From assembly GCF_049803795.1 (NCBI RefSeq), contig NZ_JBNAGJ010000010.1, positions 1 to 64,000 on the forward strand: a stretch of 64,000 nucleotides of DNA. Reading direction: 5' to 3'. Positions 23,506 through 32,528 of the stretch are shown here, piece by piece; positions within the stretch are counted from its first letter, which is position 1, and each line of letters begins with the position of its first letter. Under the pieces are notes generated by a model. The model made no database searches, had not been told where the DNA came from, and saw nothing but the letters and a program-made list of their open reading frames with translations. A program made the position numbers and the translations under genes. The stretch comes from Thalassobius sp002708925 (GTDB taxonomy: Bacteria; Pseudomonadota; Alphaproteobacteria; Rhodobacterales; Rhodobacteraceae).

Positions 23506-23862
23506 ATGCGTCTCGTGTGTGCTAATGTCTAAGTTGTAAGTGCCATTTCAGCATATCCTTAAATTGAGCGTAAAAATACCTGTACTTGCAATGCACATTA
23601 AATAGCCGCTCAAAAGGCGCCGCCCTGCCCACAGAGTAAGCGAAATTTCCGGGCCCGGCCGCGCGTATCGGCACCAGTTTGCCCCCTGCCCTCAACCATG
23701 GTCAAAACCGTGGAAATCTTGACAAGATTGGTGCTCAGGTTTAGCAAACCGGCCAGCTGCATTGGGCCCAACGCCCGAAATCCTATCGCATCCCTGCGGA
23801 TGCTGACCCCGCCGCGCGCCGAAACCGGGCGTCCTGAAACCTACGGAGATTGGAGAACGGGT
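23506..23862. promoter_or_regulatory. Intergenic region upstream of the exbB operon
   Basis: A TTGACA -35-like hexamer at 23719-23724 is the best promoter candidate for the exbB-exbD-exbD-tonB operon. The first 100 bases are AT-richer and could hold the promoter of the small membrane protein. No clear Fur, RirA (TGA-N9-TCA) or Irr box was found, and no further gene is evident. Confidence 0.4.
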
Positions 23863-24729
23863 GTGAAGGCTCTGGGCAAAAGCGCGCGACAGACGGTCAG
23901 GATTGTCTGCATGATCCTTGGGCTGGCCCTGATGACGGGGCTGGCAGCGGGCGTGCAGGCGCAGAACGCCCCCGGTCCCTCGGCTCAGAGCGCCGCTCCT
24001 GCGCCGCTTCTGCCCCCCGCAACCGAGCCGCCCCATATGACGCAGGCCGCAACGACGGCGTGGACGGAAGGTGCGAGCGATACAAACCGGGCCGCGGCCT
24101 TTTTGCGCGATGGTGGGCCCTCGATCTGGGCCATCGCCGTTCTGTCGGTTTTGACGGTGGCTCTGATCTTGTGGAAAACCTGGCGGCTGGCGCTGATCGG
24201 TGCCTGGGCGCGGGGCAAGGCCTTCAGGGCGGTGGCCGCCTGGGAATCCGGCGACGCCGGGGCCGCGCTGGCCATCGTGCAGGGCCGCCGGGGCCTGCGC
24301 TCGCGCGTGGTGGCAGCCGCCATCACCGCCCGTCAGACCCGCCCCGAGGCCGCCGCCCGAGAAGAGACCACCCGCGTGGCCAAGCATGAACTGGCCGAGG
24401 CCGCCACCGGCCTGCGCGCGCTTGAACTGATCGCCACAATCGCGCCGCTTCTGGGGCTGCTGGGAACCGTGCTGGGCATGATCGCGGCCTTTCAGGCGCT
24501 TCAGCAAAGCGGAGCCCGCGCCGACCCGGCGATGCTGGCCGGCGGCATATGGGAGGCGCTGCTGACCACCGCCGCAGGCATGGCCGTGGCCATTCCCGCC
24601 TCGGCCGCGCTGACCTGGTTCGAGGCCGTGATCGACCGGATGCGCCGCGATGTCGAAGACGCCGCTGTGCGGATCTTTGTCAGCCAGCCCGACACCGCCC
24701 CCCCTCAGGAGCCCCTGGCCGCAGAGTAG
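23863..24729 (+). CDS. exbB: MotA/TolQ/ExbB proton-channel family protein
   Basis: The 288-residue protein has an N-terminal signal peptide (MILGLALMTGLAAGVQAQ) and a Pro/Ala-rich periplasmic stretch. A first membrane helix lies near residues 88-105. The TolQ/ExbB core has helices around ELIATIAPLLGLLGTVLGMI and EALLTTAAGMAVAIPA. ExbB proteins with this extra N-terminal region are common in Proteobacteria. The GTG at 23863 follows GGAG by 7 bases and gives the complete signal peptide; an ATG further upstream (23698) is unlikely. It is the first gene of an ExbB-ExbD-ExbD-TonB operon that would energise outer-membrane receptors. Confidence 0.88.
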   Translation: MKALGKSARQTVRIVCMILGLALMTGLAAGVQAQNAPGPSAQSAAPAPLLPPATEPPHMTQAATTAWTEGASDTNRAAAFLRDGGPSIWAIAVLSVLTVALILWKTWRLALIGAWARGKAFRAVAAWESGDAGAALAIVQGRRGLRSRVVAAAITARQTRPEAAAREETTRVAKHELAEAATGLRALELIATIAPLLGLLGTVLGMIAAFQALQQSGARADPAMLAGGIWEALLTTAAGMAVAIPASAALTWFEAVIDRMRRDVEDAAVRIFVSQPDTAPPQEPLAAE

Positions 24730-24732
24730 CCC

Positions 24733-25110
24733 ATGCAGTTCACCTCGCCCCGTGCATACAGGCGCAAACCCAGCCTGACCCCGATGATCGACGTGGTGTT
24801 CTTGCTGCTGGTGTTCTTCATGCTGGCCTCGCGGTTCGGGGTCGAAACCGTCCTGCCCCTGCCGCTGGCCAACGGCGGGGCCGATGTCTCCGGCAAACCG
24901 CGTCTGGTGGATATTCTGCCCGTCGGCCTGCGACTGAACGGAATTGACCGCAGCGCGCCGCAGTTGCTGGCCGATCTGAACGCGCTGGTGCAATCGCCTG
25001 AGGAAACTGTTATCCTGCGCAGCACAGGGGGCGCGACGGTGCAGCAGATTGTCACCACCGCCCAGATGCTGCGCGACGCCGGGTTTAGCTCTTTGATCTT
25101 GGTGGAGTGA
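24733..25110 (+). CDS. exbD: ExbD/TolR family protein, first copy
   Basis: The 125-residue protein has one N-terminal membrane helix (LTPMIDVVFLLLVFFML) with the proton-path Asp (MIDVVF) conserved, followed by a periplasmic domain. It starts 3 bases after exbB. Its partner copy downstream differs in sequence, so the channel may use two kinds of ExbD subunit. Confidence 0.88.
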   Translation: MQFTSPRAYRRKPSLTPMIDVVFLLLVFFMLASRFGVETVLPLPLANGGADVSGKPRLVDILPVGLRLNGIDRSAPQLLADLNALVQSPEETVILRSTGGATVQQIVTTAQMLRDAGFSSLILVE

Positions 25111-25113
25111 CAG

Positions 25114-25506
25114 ATGGATTTCCGCCCCGCCCACCGAAAGCCTCGTGCTGAATCCATCGTTCCGATGATCAATGTTGTGTTCCTGTTGCTGGTGTTTTTC
25201 CTGATGACCGCCCAAATCTCGCAGCCCGATCCGTTTGAAATCGACACCCCCGTTGCCAGCAGCGCGGCCAAGCCCACCCCGCAGGACGCGCCCGCCGTGC
25301 TGTATCTGGGCCAAGACGGCACCATGCAATTTCTGGAGCACACCGGCCCGGCCGCCATGCAGGCTCTGGCCGCGCTGCCGGACGTGCCTGCCCCCCTGAA
25401 AATCCGCATTGACGCCCGGCTGGACGGAGACCGGCTGGCCCAGGTGATGCGGCAACTGACGCAACTGGGGGTCAACAGCGTTGAAATCGTCGTGGCCAAA
25501 GAATGA
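25114..25506 (+). CDS. ExbD/TolR family protein, second copy
   Basis: This second 130-residue ExbD-like protein has the helix VPMINVVFLLLVFFLM. The position of the proton-path Asp in ordinary ExbD (MIDVVF, as in the first copy) is Asn here (MINVVF). It may be a non-protonating subunit of a mixed channel. It lies 3 bases after the first copy and overlaps the TonB start by 4 bases. Confidence 0.86.
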   Translation: MDFRPAHRKPRAESIVPMINVVFLLLVFFLMTAQISQPDPFEIDTPVASSAAKPTPQDAPAVLYLGQDGTMQFLEHTGPAAMQALAALPDVPAPLKIRIDARLDGDRLAQVMRQLTQLGVNSVEIVVAKE

Positions 25507-26333
25507 TCCGGCTGCTTGAGTTTCTGGCCTTTGTGGGGGTGGCGCTTGGGCTGCATCTGGCGGCGGGAATGCTCAGCCCGCCCGCAGGTGGGGATGCCGG
25601 CGGGGACGCGGGGGCGGCATTTGTCACCCTGCGGGGCGCCCCGGCAGAGATTGACGACATCGTCGCCGCCTGGACCAAACCGCCGGAACATTCCGAACCC
25701 CGGCAGAGCCTGCACCAGCCCATCATCATCCCCGATACCCCGCGGCCGCGTGCGCAGATCGCCCCCCAGCCGCGCCTGCGCGATCGGGCCGCTCCTGCGT
25801 TTCGCGCCTCTGATGATAGCGCGCCGCAAATGGACACGCGCCCAGCGGCCCCCAGACCAGCAGCCCCAACGCCCAAAGCCATCGCCCCCAAGGCCAAACC
25901 CGCCCCCAAGGCACCCCGAACCGCCGCCCCCCCCAAACCCAGGCAAAACACCCAAAAACCCGCCGTTTCCGGGCAACGCGCGGCGGGCACGGGGGCGTCC
26001 GGCCAGTCCGGCACCGGCGGGCCCAGCAAATCCCTGGGCAAGGGACAGGAAAGCAAGCTGATCGCGCAATGGGGCGGAAAAATCCGCGCGCGTATCGAAC
26101 GCAAGAAACGCGCCCCCCGGACAGCCGCAGGCGGAGGCCGGGTTCATCTGCGGATCAAACTGGCGCCCTCGGGGCAATTGCAATCGGTCCGGATCACCAA
26201 ATCCTCGGGCGTGGCGGCCTATGACCAGGCCGCATTAAACGCCGTGCAACGCAGCGGCCGCTTTGCCAAAGCGCCACAGGGCCTGACAAAACCCAGCTAT
26301 AGTTTCCGGTTCAGCATCACATTTCAAAGGTGA
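25503..26333 (+). CDS. tonB: TonB-like energy transducer
   Basis: The 276-residue protein has an N-terminal membrane anchor (LEFLAFVGVALGLHLAAG). A long Pro/Ala/Lys-rich linker (about residues 70-175) spans the periplasm, and the C-terminal TonB domain contains VHLRIKLAPSGQLQSVRI, YDQAALNAVQRSG and YSFRFSITFQ. It completes the exbB-exbD-exbD-tonB operon. The receptor served is not in the window. Confidence 0.88.
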   Translation: MIRLLEFLAFVGVALGLHLAAGMLSPPAGGDAGGDAGAAFVTLRGAPAEIDDIVAAWTKPPEHSEPRQSLHQPIIIPDTPRPRAQIAPQPRLRDRAAPAFRASDDSAPQMDTRPAAPRPAAPTPKAIAPKAKPAPKAPRTAAPPKPRQNTQKPAVSGQRAAGTGASGQSGTGGPSKSLGKGQESKLIAQWGGKIRARIERKKRAPRTAAGGGRVHLRIKLAPSGQLQSVRITKSSGVAAYDQAALNAVQRSGRFAKAPQGLTKPSYSFRFSITFQR

Positions 26334-26406
26334 TGGCGGCATTCAGAACCCCGCGCCGCAAGCCTGCTTGACGGGTGCCCCGCCGCGTCCTATTCAACGG
26401 TCAGGC

Positions 26407-26482
26407 GGGCCTGTAGCTCAACGGTTAGAGCAGAGCGCTCATAACGCTTTGGTTGCGGGTTCAAATCCTGCCGGGCCTACCA
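26407..26482 (+). tRNA. tRNA with CAT anticodon, probably tRNA-Ile2 (lysidine type), alternatively elongator tRNA-Met
   Basis: A 76-base cloverleaf with acceptor GGGCCTG/CGGGCCT (G1-U72 wobble), A discriminator and encoded CCA, anticodon loop CTCATAA and T-arm GCGGGTTCAAATCCTGC. The variable region and T-arm resemble tRNA-Ile(CAU) more than elongator Met, but a CAU reading by sequence alone is ambiguous. Confidence 0.9.
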
Positions 26483-26501
26483 CCTTTCCGCCAAAACACC
26501 C

Positions 26502-27983
26502 CTAGTATTTCACCCAGATCGTTTTCAGCGCGGTGTATTTGTCAAAGGAATGCAGCGACAGGTCACGGCCAAATCCGGACTGTTTCATCCCGCCAAAGGG
26601 CGTCATCGCCGACAGCGCATCCACCGTGTTCACCGAAACCGTCCCGGCGTGCAGCCGGTCCGCCACATCCATCGCGCGGCTTAGATCCGAGGTCCAGACC
26701 GAGGCCGCCAGCCCGTAGATACTGTCATTGGCCATGGCCACCGCCTGATCGGTATCGGCAAAGCTCTGGACTGCCAGAACGGGGCCGAAAATCTCGTCCC
26801 GCGCGATCAGGGCATCTGCGGGCACATCGGTGAAAATCGTCGGCTGAATGAAGGCATCGCTGCCGCCCAGGGTCAGCCGTGCGCCGCCCGTGGCCAGCCT
26901 GGCCTCGGCTTTGCCAGCGGTCAAGAAGCGCTCGACCCGCGCGGCGTGATCGGCATCCACCATCGCGCCCATCGTCGTTGCCGGATCCAGAGGATCGCCC
27001 TGCACGATGGCCTGGGCCCGCGTCACCAGCATCTGCACGAACTGCTCTGCAACATCGCGATGCACCAGCAGGCGCGAGTTGGCCGAGCAGACCTCGCCTT
27101 GGTTAAAGAAGATCCCAAAGGCCGCCATATCCGCCGCCTTTTCCAGATCGGCATCGGGGAAGATCAGATTGGGGCTTTTGCCGCCGGTCTCCAGCCAGAC
27201 CTGTTTCATGTTGCTTTCGCCCGCATAGCGCTGGAACAGCTTGCCCACCGCGGTCGAGCCGGTGAAGACCAGGCAATCCACATCCATATGGCGCCCCAGT
27301 GCCTGGCCCGCGTCCTCGCCATAGCCGGGAACCACGTTCAGCACCCCGTCGGGCAGGCCGGCCTCTTGGGCCAGCTGGGCCAGGCGCAGCGCCGAAAGGG
27401 GCGATTGTTCGGCCGGTTTGAGCACCACCGAATTGCCCGCAGCCAGCGCCGGGGCCAGTTTCCAGGTGGCCATATCCAAAGGAAAATTCCAGGGCACCAC
27501 GGCCCCGACCACCCCCAAAGGCACGCGCCGGATCATCGCAATATCGCGCCCGCCCGTCGGGGCAAGCTCGTCATAGAGTTTGTCAATCGCCTCGGCGTGC
27601 CATTGAAAGAAATGGGCCGCACCGGGCACATCCACAGTCACCGTTTCTGAGATCGGCTTGCCCATGTCCAGCGTGTCCAGCAAGGCCAGCTCGGTCAGGT
27701 TTTCGCGGATCAGCCCGGCCAGTTTCAGCAGCACGTCTTTGCGCTCGCCGGGGGTTTTGCCAGACCAGCGCCCATCCTCGAACGCGGCCCGCCCCGAGGC
27801 CACGGCCCGGTCAATATCCGCCGCCCCGCCACGCGCGACCTGCGTCAGCACCTGCCCTGTGGCCGGATTCACCGTGTCAAATGTCGCACCATTGGCAGCG
27901 GGGCCGAAATCCCCGTCGATCCAGATGCCCGAGCGGAACTCCAGCGCCTGAGCGCGCACAATATATTCTTTATGTGTCAGCAT
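26502..27983 (-). CDS. NAD(P)-dependent aldehyde dehydrogenase (PuuC-like)
   Basis: A 493-residue class 1/2 aldehyde dehydrogenase with the nucleotide-binding GSTAVGK near residue 242, catalytic Glu in LETGGKSPN near 264 and catalytic Cys in NQGEVCSANSR near 298. The EVC sequence and overall similarity suit gamma-glutamyl- or 4-amino-butyraldehyde dehydrogenases (PuuC/AldH). It is the last gene of the ten-gene amine operon and would oxidise the aldehyde produced by the aminotransferase. The exact aldehyde is inferred from context. Confidence 0.88.
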   Translation of the reverse strand: MLTHKEYIVRAQALEFRSGIWIDGDFGPAANGATFDTVNPATGQVLTQVARGGAADIDRAVASGRAAFEDGRWSGKTPGERKDVLLKLAGLIRENLTELALLDTLDMGKPISETVTVDVPGAAHFFQWHAEAIDKLYDELAPTGGRDIAMIRRVPLGVVGAVVPWNFPLDMATWKLAPALAAGNSVVLKPAEQSPLSALRLAQLAQEAGLPDGVLNVVPGYGEDAGQALGRHMDVDCLVFTGSTAVGKLFQRYAGESNMKQVWLETGGKSPNLIFPDADLEKAADMAAFGIFFNQGEVCSANSRLLVHRDVAEQFVQMLVTRAQAIVQGDPLDPATTMGAMVDADHAARVERFLTAGKAEARLATGGARLTLGGSDAFIQPTIFTDVPADALIARDEIFGPVLAVQSFADTDQAVAMANDSIYGLAASVWTSDLSRAMDVADRLHAGTVSVNTVDALSAMTPFGGMKQSGFGRDLSLHSFDKYTALKTIWVKY

Positions 27984-27992
27984 GTTACAGTC

Positions 27993-28667
27993 CTATTCAT
28001 CCCCCGGAACACCATAAGAGGGCGCCGCATCGGGGCGCAGGGCGCGGGTCACGTAATCCGCTGCCTGGGGCTTGTAGACCTGCCAGGCGGTGGCGATGGC
28101 AGAGATCGGGCACTCTTCGGTCCAGTCGCAGCGCAGCTCGGCATAGGGCCAGGCCTGACGGTCCGCGATCAACAGACCCGCCGAATGAACCGGGCCTGCC
28201 TCGCCCCCTGCGGCCAGCCCGGCCAGCATCGCGGCAATCAACCGATCGCCCAAAGCGCCCGTTGCGGCCTCGAACCCCGAAACGATGGCTGCCGGCACCC
28301 CGTCATTGGCCAGCAAATTCCCCCCCGAGGCACAGTCCGTCCCGCGCGCCGAGGTCCAAATCCCCAAGGCCTGCGCGCCCGAATGGATCGCTGTTTGCCC
28401 CGCACCATCCACCGCCAACAGCTGGCGATAATCGGGGGCAACATCCTGCGCCACGGCCGCGTCAACCGCCGCCTGCGCCCCCTTCCCCGCGGCCAGAGCC
28501 TTTAGCATCAGCGGGCCCAGGGCCGGGTTCGTCACGTTCTGGCTGGCCACCGCGCCCACGCCCGCCTGCGCAAAGGCACAGCGCGCCGCCACCGCCGGCG
28601 AGGACGAGGCAATCGCCACCCCGAACTGCCCGCTTTGGGCGCAGCGCGCCACGATTGAAAAGGTCAT
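27993..28667 (-). CDS. DUF1028 family Ntn-hydrolase-like protein
   Basis: This 224-residue protein matches the DUF1028 family: it opens TFSIVARC and continues with GVAIASSSPAVAARC and GVGAVASQNVTNP. The fold is related to Ntn hydrolases, and the biochemical role is generally unknown. It often sits beside RidA and amine-catabolism genes. An AAGGAGG site overlaps the ridA stop, so the two are translationally coupled. Its operon role might be processing of an amide or peptide intermediate, which is unproven. Confidence 0.85.
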   Translation of the reverse strand: MTFSIVARCAQSGQFGVAIASSSPAVAARCAFAQAGVGAVASQNVTNPALGPLMLKALAAGKGAQAAVDAAVAQDVAPDYRQLLAVDGAGQTAIHSGAQALGIWTSARGTDCASGGNLLANDGVPAAIVSGFEAATGALGDRLIAAMLAGLAAGGEAGPVHSAGLLIADRQAWPYAELRCDWTEECPISAIATAWQVYKPQAADYVTRALRPDAAPSYGVPGDE

Positions 28668-28677
28668 GATCGCCTCC

Positions 28678-29091
28678 TTAGTCGGGGATCACAAAGGTTG
28701 CGTCGATTTCCACCAGCCATTCGGGCCGGGCCAGAGCCGTCACGCACAGCCCCGTGGAAACCGGGTGAATCCCCTTGATATATTCGCCCATTGTCCGATA
28801 GACGGCCTCGCGGTTCCGCACGTCGGTGATGTAGACCACCACCTTGCACAGATGCGCCATCTCGCCGCCCGCTTCGGTGATCAGCTGGCGGATGTTCTGC
28901 ATCACCTTGTGGGTCTGCTCGATCGGATCGGCGCTGGTGATATTCTGCGCCGTATCCAGATCCTGAGGGCACTGCCCGCGCAAAAACACCGTCGCCCCGC
29001 GCGCAATCACCGCCTGAGCCAGATCATTATCCAGGTTCTGTTCGGGATAGGTGTCCTTGGTGTTGAATTTCCGCAATCTTGTGTGGGTCAT
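28678..29091 (-). CDS. RidA family enamine/imine deaminase
   Basis: A 137-residue YjgF/RidA-family protein with the typical LRGQCPQDLD, ITEAGGEMAHLCKVVVYI and EWLVEIDATFV segments. RidA proteins hydrolyse reactive imine/enamine intermediates formed by PLP or flavin enzymes, both of which are encoded upstream. The ATG at 29091 gives the normal family length. The open frame further upstream, to 29199, lies inside the flavoprotein gene and is rejected. Confidence 0.88.
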   Translation of the reverse strand: MTHTRLRKFNTKDTYPEQNLDNDLAQAVIARGATVFLRGQCPQDLDTAQNITSADPIEQTHKVMQNIRQLITEAGGEMAHLCKVVVYITDVRNREAVYRTMGEYIKGIHPVSTGLCVTALARPEWLVEIDATFVIPD

Positions 29092-29093
29092 GG

Positions 29094-30371
29094 TCAGGTC
29101 TTTCCTTTGCTGTCCGTCAGCCGCAGGGCCGCGCCCCGATAAGCCAGATAGCCCTCTTGTTTGGCGATGTGATCGGCGATGAATTTGGCATCGTGCCACA
29201 CCCCCCAGATAAACGAGGATCCGCGCCGCGATTGCCAGGGCAGCCCCAGAAAATAGAGCCCCGGCGCGCTGGACACCCCGCGTTTGTGCATCGGCTTGCC
29301 CGCCGCATCCAGCGCATCCACCTGCAACCAGTCATAATCAAAGCCAAAGCCCGTGGCCCAGATGATCGTGGAAATCCCGGCCTCTTGCAGATCCAGCGCC
29401 AGGATCGGATCGCGCATACAGGCCGGATCTTCGCCCAGTTCGTGGGCTGCGGGTTCGGGGGGCAGGTCCAGCCCGTTGCGCGCCGCATAGTCATCGGCCA
29501 TCCGCAGCGTCGCCAGATAGTTCGCATCCCCCGCGCGCACATTCGTGCCCAGATCATCGGCAAGGCGCAGAACACCGTTTTCGCAGGCCTCGGTCCGGCC
29601 CAGAAGGGTGACGCCTTTTTCCGCCAATTGCCTGAAATCAATGGTGTACCCCCCGTCAGCCCCGGTCACGGCGATGGTGGTATGTTCCGTGCCCGGAGTG
29701 AACTCTGCATCCCACAGGTTCAGCACCCCCAGCCACCACACGAAATCGCGTCCCCGGTAGCGGCGCGGCGGGCGGTCATGCGGGCCGACAGACAGATAGG
29801 TTTTGCGCCCGGACTCGTTCAATTCCGCGGCGATCTGCACCCCCGAAGAGCCAGCCCCCACCACCAGCACAGCGCCCTGCGGCAGCTGATCGGGATTGCG
29901 ATACTGGACCGAGTGCATCTGCATCACCCCCGCCCCCTGCGGGACGATTGGCGGCATCAGGGGCTTTTGAAACGGGCCCGTCGCCGACACCACATAGCGC
30001 GCCTCGATCGTTCCCTCCGAGGTGGTGGCCACAAAGCCCGGCCCATCCGGATTGCCGCGCAGCCGCGTCACCGCAACCCCGGTGCGGATCGGCGCATTCA
30101 GCATCTGCGCATAGGCCACCATGTAGTCGGCCACCCCCTCTTTGGGGACAAAGGCATCCTCGTGGGCGTCGAACGCCATCCCCGGAAAGCGATCATGCCA
30201 GGCCGGCCCGTTGGCCACCAGCGAATCCCAGCGCTGCGAGCGCCAGCGCTCTGCGATCCGATCCTTTTCCAGCACCAGATGGGACAGTCCGGCCTTGCCC
30301 AGATGCTCGCTCATGGCGATTCCGGCCTGCCCGGCGCCGATCACCAGAACATCGGTTTTTTCAGTCGTCAT
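29094..30371 (-). CDS. NAD(P)/FAD-dependent monooxygenase (CzcO/FMO-like)
   Basis: The 425-residue flavoprotein has an N-terminal FAD motif GAGQAGIAMSEHLG, the RWRSQRWDSL element, and the FMO/BVMO-like NADPH motif VVGAGSSGVQIA near residue 163. The WATGFGFDYDWL region comes near the end. It resembles CzcO-type or N-hydroxylating monooxygenases. Within the operon it may oxygenate the transported amine or its product. The typical FxGxxxHxxxW BVMO signature appears only in a looser form (GVMQMHSVQYRN), so the reaction remains open. Confidence 0.8.
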   Translation of the reverse strand: MTTEKTDVLVIGAGQAGIAMSEHLGKAGLSHLVLEKDRIAERWRSQRWDSLVANGPAWHDRFPGMAFDAHEDAFVPKEGVADYMVAYAQMLNAPIRTGVAVTRLRGNPDGPGFVATTSEGTIEARYVVSATGPFQKPLMPPIVPQGAGVMQMHSVQYRNPDQLPQGAVLVVGAGSSGVQIAAELNESGRKTYLSVGPHDRPPRRYRGRDFVWWLGVLNLWDAEFTPGTEHTTIAVTGADGGYTIDFRQLAEKGVTLLGRTEACENGVLRLADDLGTNVRAGDANYLATLRMADDYAARNGLDLPPEPAAHELGEDPACMRDPILALDLQEAGISTIIWATGFGFDYDWLQVDALDAAGKPMHKRGVSSAPGLYFLGLPWQSRRGSSFIWGVWHDAKFIADHIAKQEGYLAYRGAALRLTDSKGKT

Positions 30372-30392
30372 TGCTGTGTCTTTCGTCTGCTG

Positions 30393-31757
30393 TCAGAGGC
30401 TGCTCTGAACTTCGGTGATACTCTCGCGCAGAATGGCGGCGGTGTCGTCGATCATCTGTTCGGTCATGATCAGCGTGGGCGACAGGATCAGGATATTGCC
30501 CAGGGGCCGGGCGATCAGCCCCCGTGCCTGCGCGGCCTGCGCCACTTTCAGACCCACCTGTTCTTCGGGGTCGAAGGGCTCTTTGGTGTCTTTGTTGCGC
30601 ACGAACTCGATCCCGATCATGAAGTGGCTGCCGCGCACCTCGCCCACCAGTTCCAGATCGGCCAGGGCCTTGAGGTTATTCTCAAACCGCTTGCCGGTGC
30701 TGCGCACGCGTTCAGGGAGGGCGTCGCGCTCCATCAGCGCGATATTGGCCAGCGCCGCAGCCGAGCCCGCCGGATGCCCCGAATAGGTCATCCCATGCAG
30801 GAACGTCCCCCCCGGATCCGAGATCACCTCGTGAATCTCATCGCTCAGGATCGTCGCCGACAGCGGCTGATACCCCGAGGTCAGCCCCTTGGCCGTGGTG
30901 ATGATATCGGGCTGCATCCCGAACACATCCTGAGAGGCAAAGAAATGCCCCAGCCGGCCAAAGGCGGTCACCACCTCATCGGCGATATATTTGATGTCAT
31001 AGCTGCGGCACAGCGCGGCCATCTGCGCGTGATACCCCTCGGGCGGAACAATGACACCGCCCGCGCCCATGACCGGCTCGGCGATGAAACAGGCGATATT
31101 TTCCGCCCCCAGGGCTTCGATCCGCGTCTTGGCATCCTCCAGCAGGGACGTCAGGAACTCGGCCTCGGTCATCCCGTCGCCATTGCGCCAGTAATGCGGG
31201 CATTTCAGATGGTGCACCAGCCCCTCGGCCTTGTCCCAGCCATCGGAATAGGCCGGCGTGGTCATCGCGATCGCCAGATGGGTCGAGCCATGATAGGCCC
31301 CCTCGCGGCTGAGGATCAGTTTCTTCTGCGGCTGGCCCAGACGGTTATAGTAATGATGCAAAATCCGGATCGCGCTGTCATTGGCCACCGAGCCCGAATT
31401 GCCGAAATGCACCGCATTCAGATGCCCCGGTGCCAGCTCGGCCAGCTTGGCGGCCAAAGCGGCGGCGGTGGGATGGGTGAAATTGTAGAAGGTCGAGTAA
31501 TAATCCAGCGTGTTCAGCTGCTCGGTGATGGCGTCGATGATTTCGGAGCGGCCATGGCCCACGTTCACGCACCACAGCCCGCCGATCCCGTCGATCAGCT
31601 GATTGCCGTCGCTGTCGGTCACATGGGCGCCCTGGGCCCCGACGATGACAGTCCGCGCGCCATTCTGTTTCAGCGCGTTCAGGTCGGCAAAGGATTGCAC
31701 CAGATGCGTGTCAGCCGTCAGCACCGCATCGGTGGTCAGATCGAGATCAAGAGACAT
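30393..31757 (-). CDS. Class III PLP-dependent aminotransferase (putrescine/omega-amino acid type)
   Basis: A 454-residue omega-aminotransferase. Motifs seen are IDGIGGLWCVNVGHG near the N-terminus, HFGNSGSVANDSAI for phosphate binding, ADEVVTAFGRLGHFFA with the PLP Asp near 254, and TTAKGLTSGYQPLSA with the PLP lysine near 285. Sequence style fits SpuC-like putrescine-pyruvate or beta-alanine-pyruvate enzymes. With the polyamine-type transporter and aldehyde dehydrogenase, it likely removes an amino group from a diamine. It ends 21 bases before the monooxygenase and starts 3 bases after the nitrilase. Confidence 0.88.
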   Translation of the reverse strand: MSLDLDLTTDAVLTADTHLVQSFADLNALKQNGARTVIVGAQGAHVTDSDGNQLIDGIGGLWCVNVGHGRSEIIDAITEQLNTLDYYSTFYNFTHPTAAALAAKLAELAPGHLNAVHFGNSGSVANDSAIRILHHYYNRLGQPQKKLILSREGAYHGSTHLAIAMTTPAYSDGWDKAEGLVHHLKCPHYWRNGDGMTEAEFLTSLLEDAKTRIEALGAENIACFIAEPVMGAGGVIVPPEGYHAQMAALCRSYDIKYIADEVVTAFGRLGHFFASQDVFGMQPDIITTAKGLTSGYQPLSATILSDEIHEVISDPGGTFLHGMTYSGHPAGSAAALANIALMERDALPERVRSTGKRFENNLKALADLELVGEVRGSHFMIGIEFVRNKDTKEPFDPEEQVGLKVAQAAQARGLIARPLGNILILSPTLIMTEQMIDDTAAILRESITEVQSSL

Positions 31758-31760
31758 AGG

Positions 31761-32528
31761 TCAGACCTTTCGATAGTCAGAAAGTTGGGTTGGAATAAGC
31801 TGCGGGGCCAGCGGCGCCCGCAAAGAAGAGATCAGCAGAGCCTCGGCCGTGCCTGCCTGCGCCAGGGCCTGCCCGTCCGGCCCCGCGATCACCGACTGCC
31901 CGGCAAAGCGCAGCCCGTCCTCGGCGTTGCAGTAATTGGCATAGGCGATGGTCAGCCCCATTTCGGCCGCCCGCGCAGGCACCAGCAGGCGCGAGACATG
32001 CTCGAACCCGGCCGGATTGGCCGTCGGCACCAGGATCACCTGCGCGCCCCGCTGCGCCAGCGCCCGCACATGATGTGCAAATTCAACGTCATAGCAGATC
32101 AGCAGCGCCGTCTTCAGCCCGTTCAGATCGAACAGGCAATAGGCCGCGCCGGGCCGGAAACTGGCGGCCTCCATCGGGCCGAACAGCTGGATCTTGCGGT
32201 AATGCCCCAGCATCTGCCCGCCCGCATCAAAGGCCGTGGCCGCGTTATAGACGGCCTGCCCGTCCCGTTCGGCCCAGCCCACGGTCAGCCCGCATTTTGC
32301 CGCCTGCGCCAGCTGGGACAGGGACTGAAACCAGGGCCCGCCCATCGGCTGCGCCAGCGTTCCATGCAGATCGGGCTGATTATAGCCGGGCAGGTACAGT
32401 TCGGGCACCACCAGCATATCGGCCCCGCCCGCCGCCGCCGCGCGCAGTTTCGTGCCCAGCCGCAGCAGCGCCGCCTTGGGGTCGCCCTGGCTGGGCGGCC
32501 CCTGGTATATGGCCAGTGTCAGGCTCAC
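31761..32528 (-). CDS. Carbon-nitrogen hydrolase (nitrilase superfamily amidase)
   Basis: The 255-residue protein carries the Glu-Lys-Cys triad of the superfamily: Glu in VVPELYLPGYN near residue 43, Lys in YRKIQLFG near 112 and Cys in LLICYDVEFAHH near 145. Similar proteins are omega-amidases, N-carbamoylputrescine amidases or 5-aminopentanamidases. It starts with GTG overlapping the potF stop by 4 bases. Its substrate is likely an amide or carbamoyl derivative of the transported amine. Confidence 0.85.
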   Translation of the reverse strand: MSLTLAIYQGPPSQGDPKAALLRLGTKLRAAAAGGADMLVVPELYLPGYNQPDLHGTLAQPMGGPWFQSLSQLAQAAKCGLTVGWAERDGQAVYNAATAFDAGGQMLGHYRKIQLFGPMEAASFRPGAAYCLFDLNGLKTALLICYDVEFAHHVRALAQRGAQVILVPTANPAGFEHVSRLLVPARAAEMGLTIAYANYCNAEDGLRFAGQSVIAGPDGQALAQAGTAEALLISSLRAPLAPQLIPTQLSDYRKV

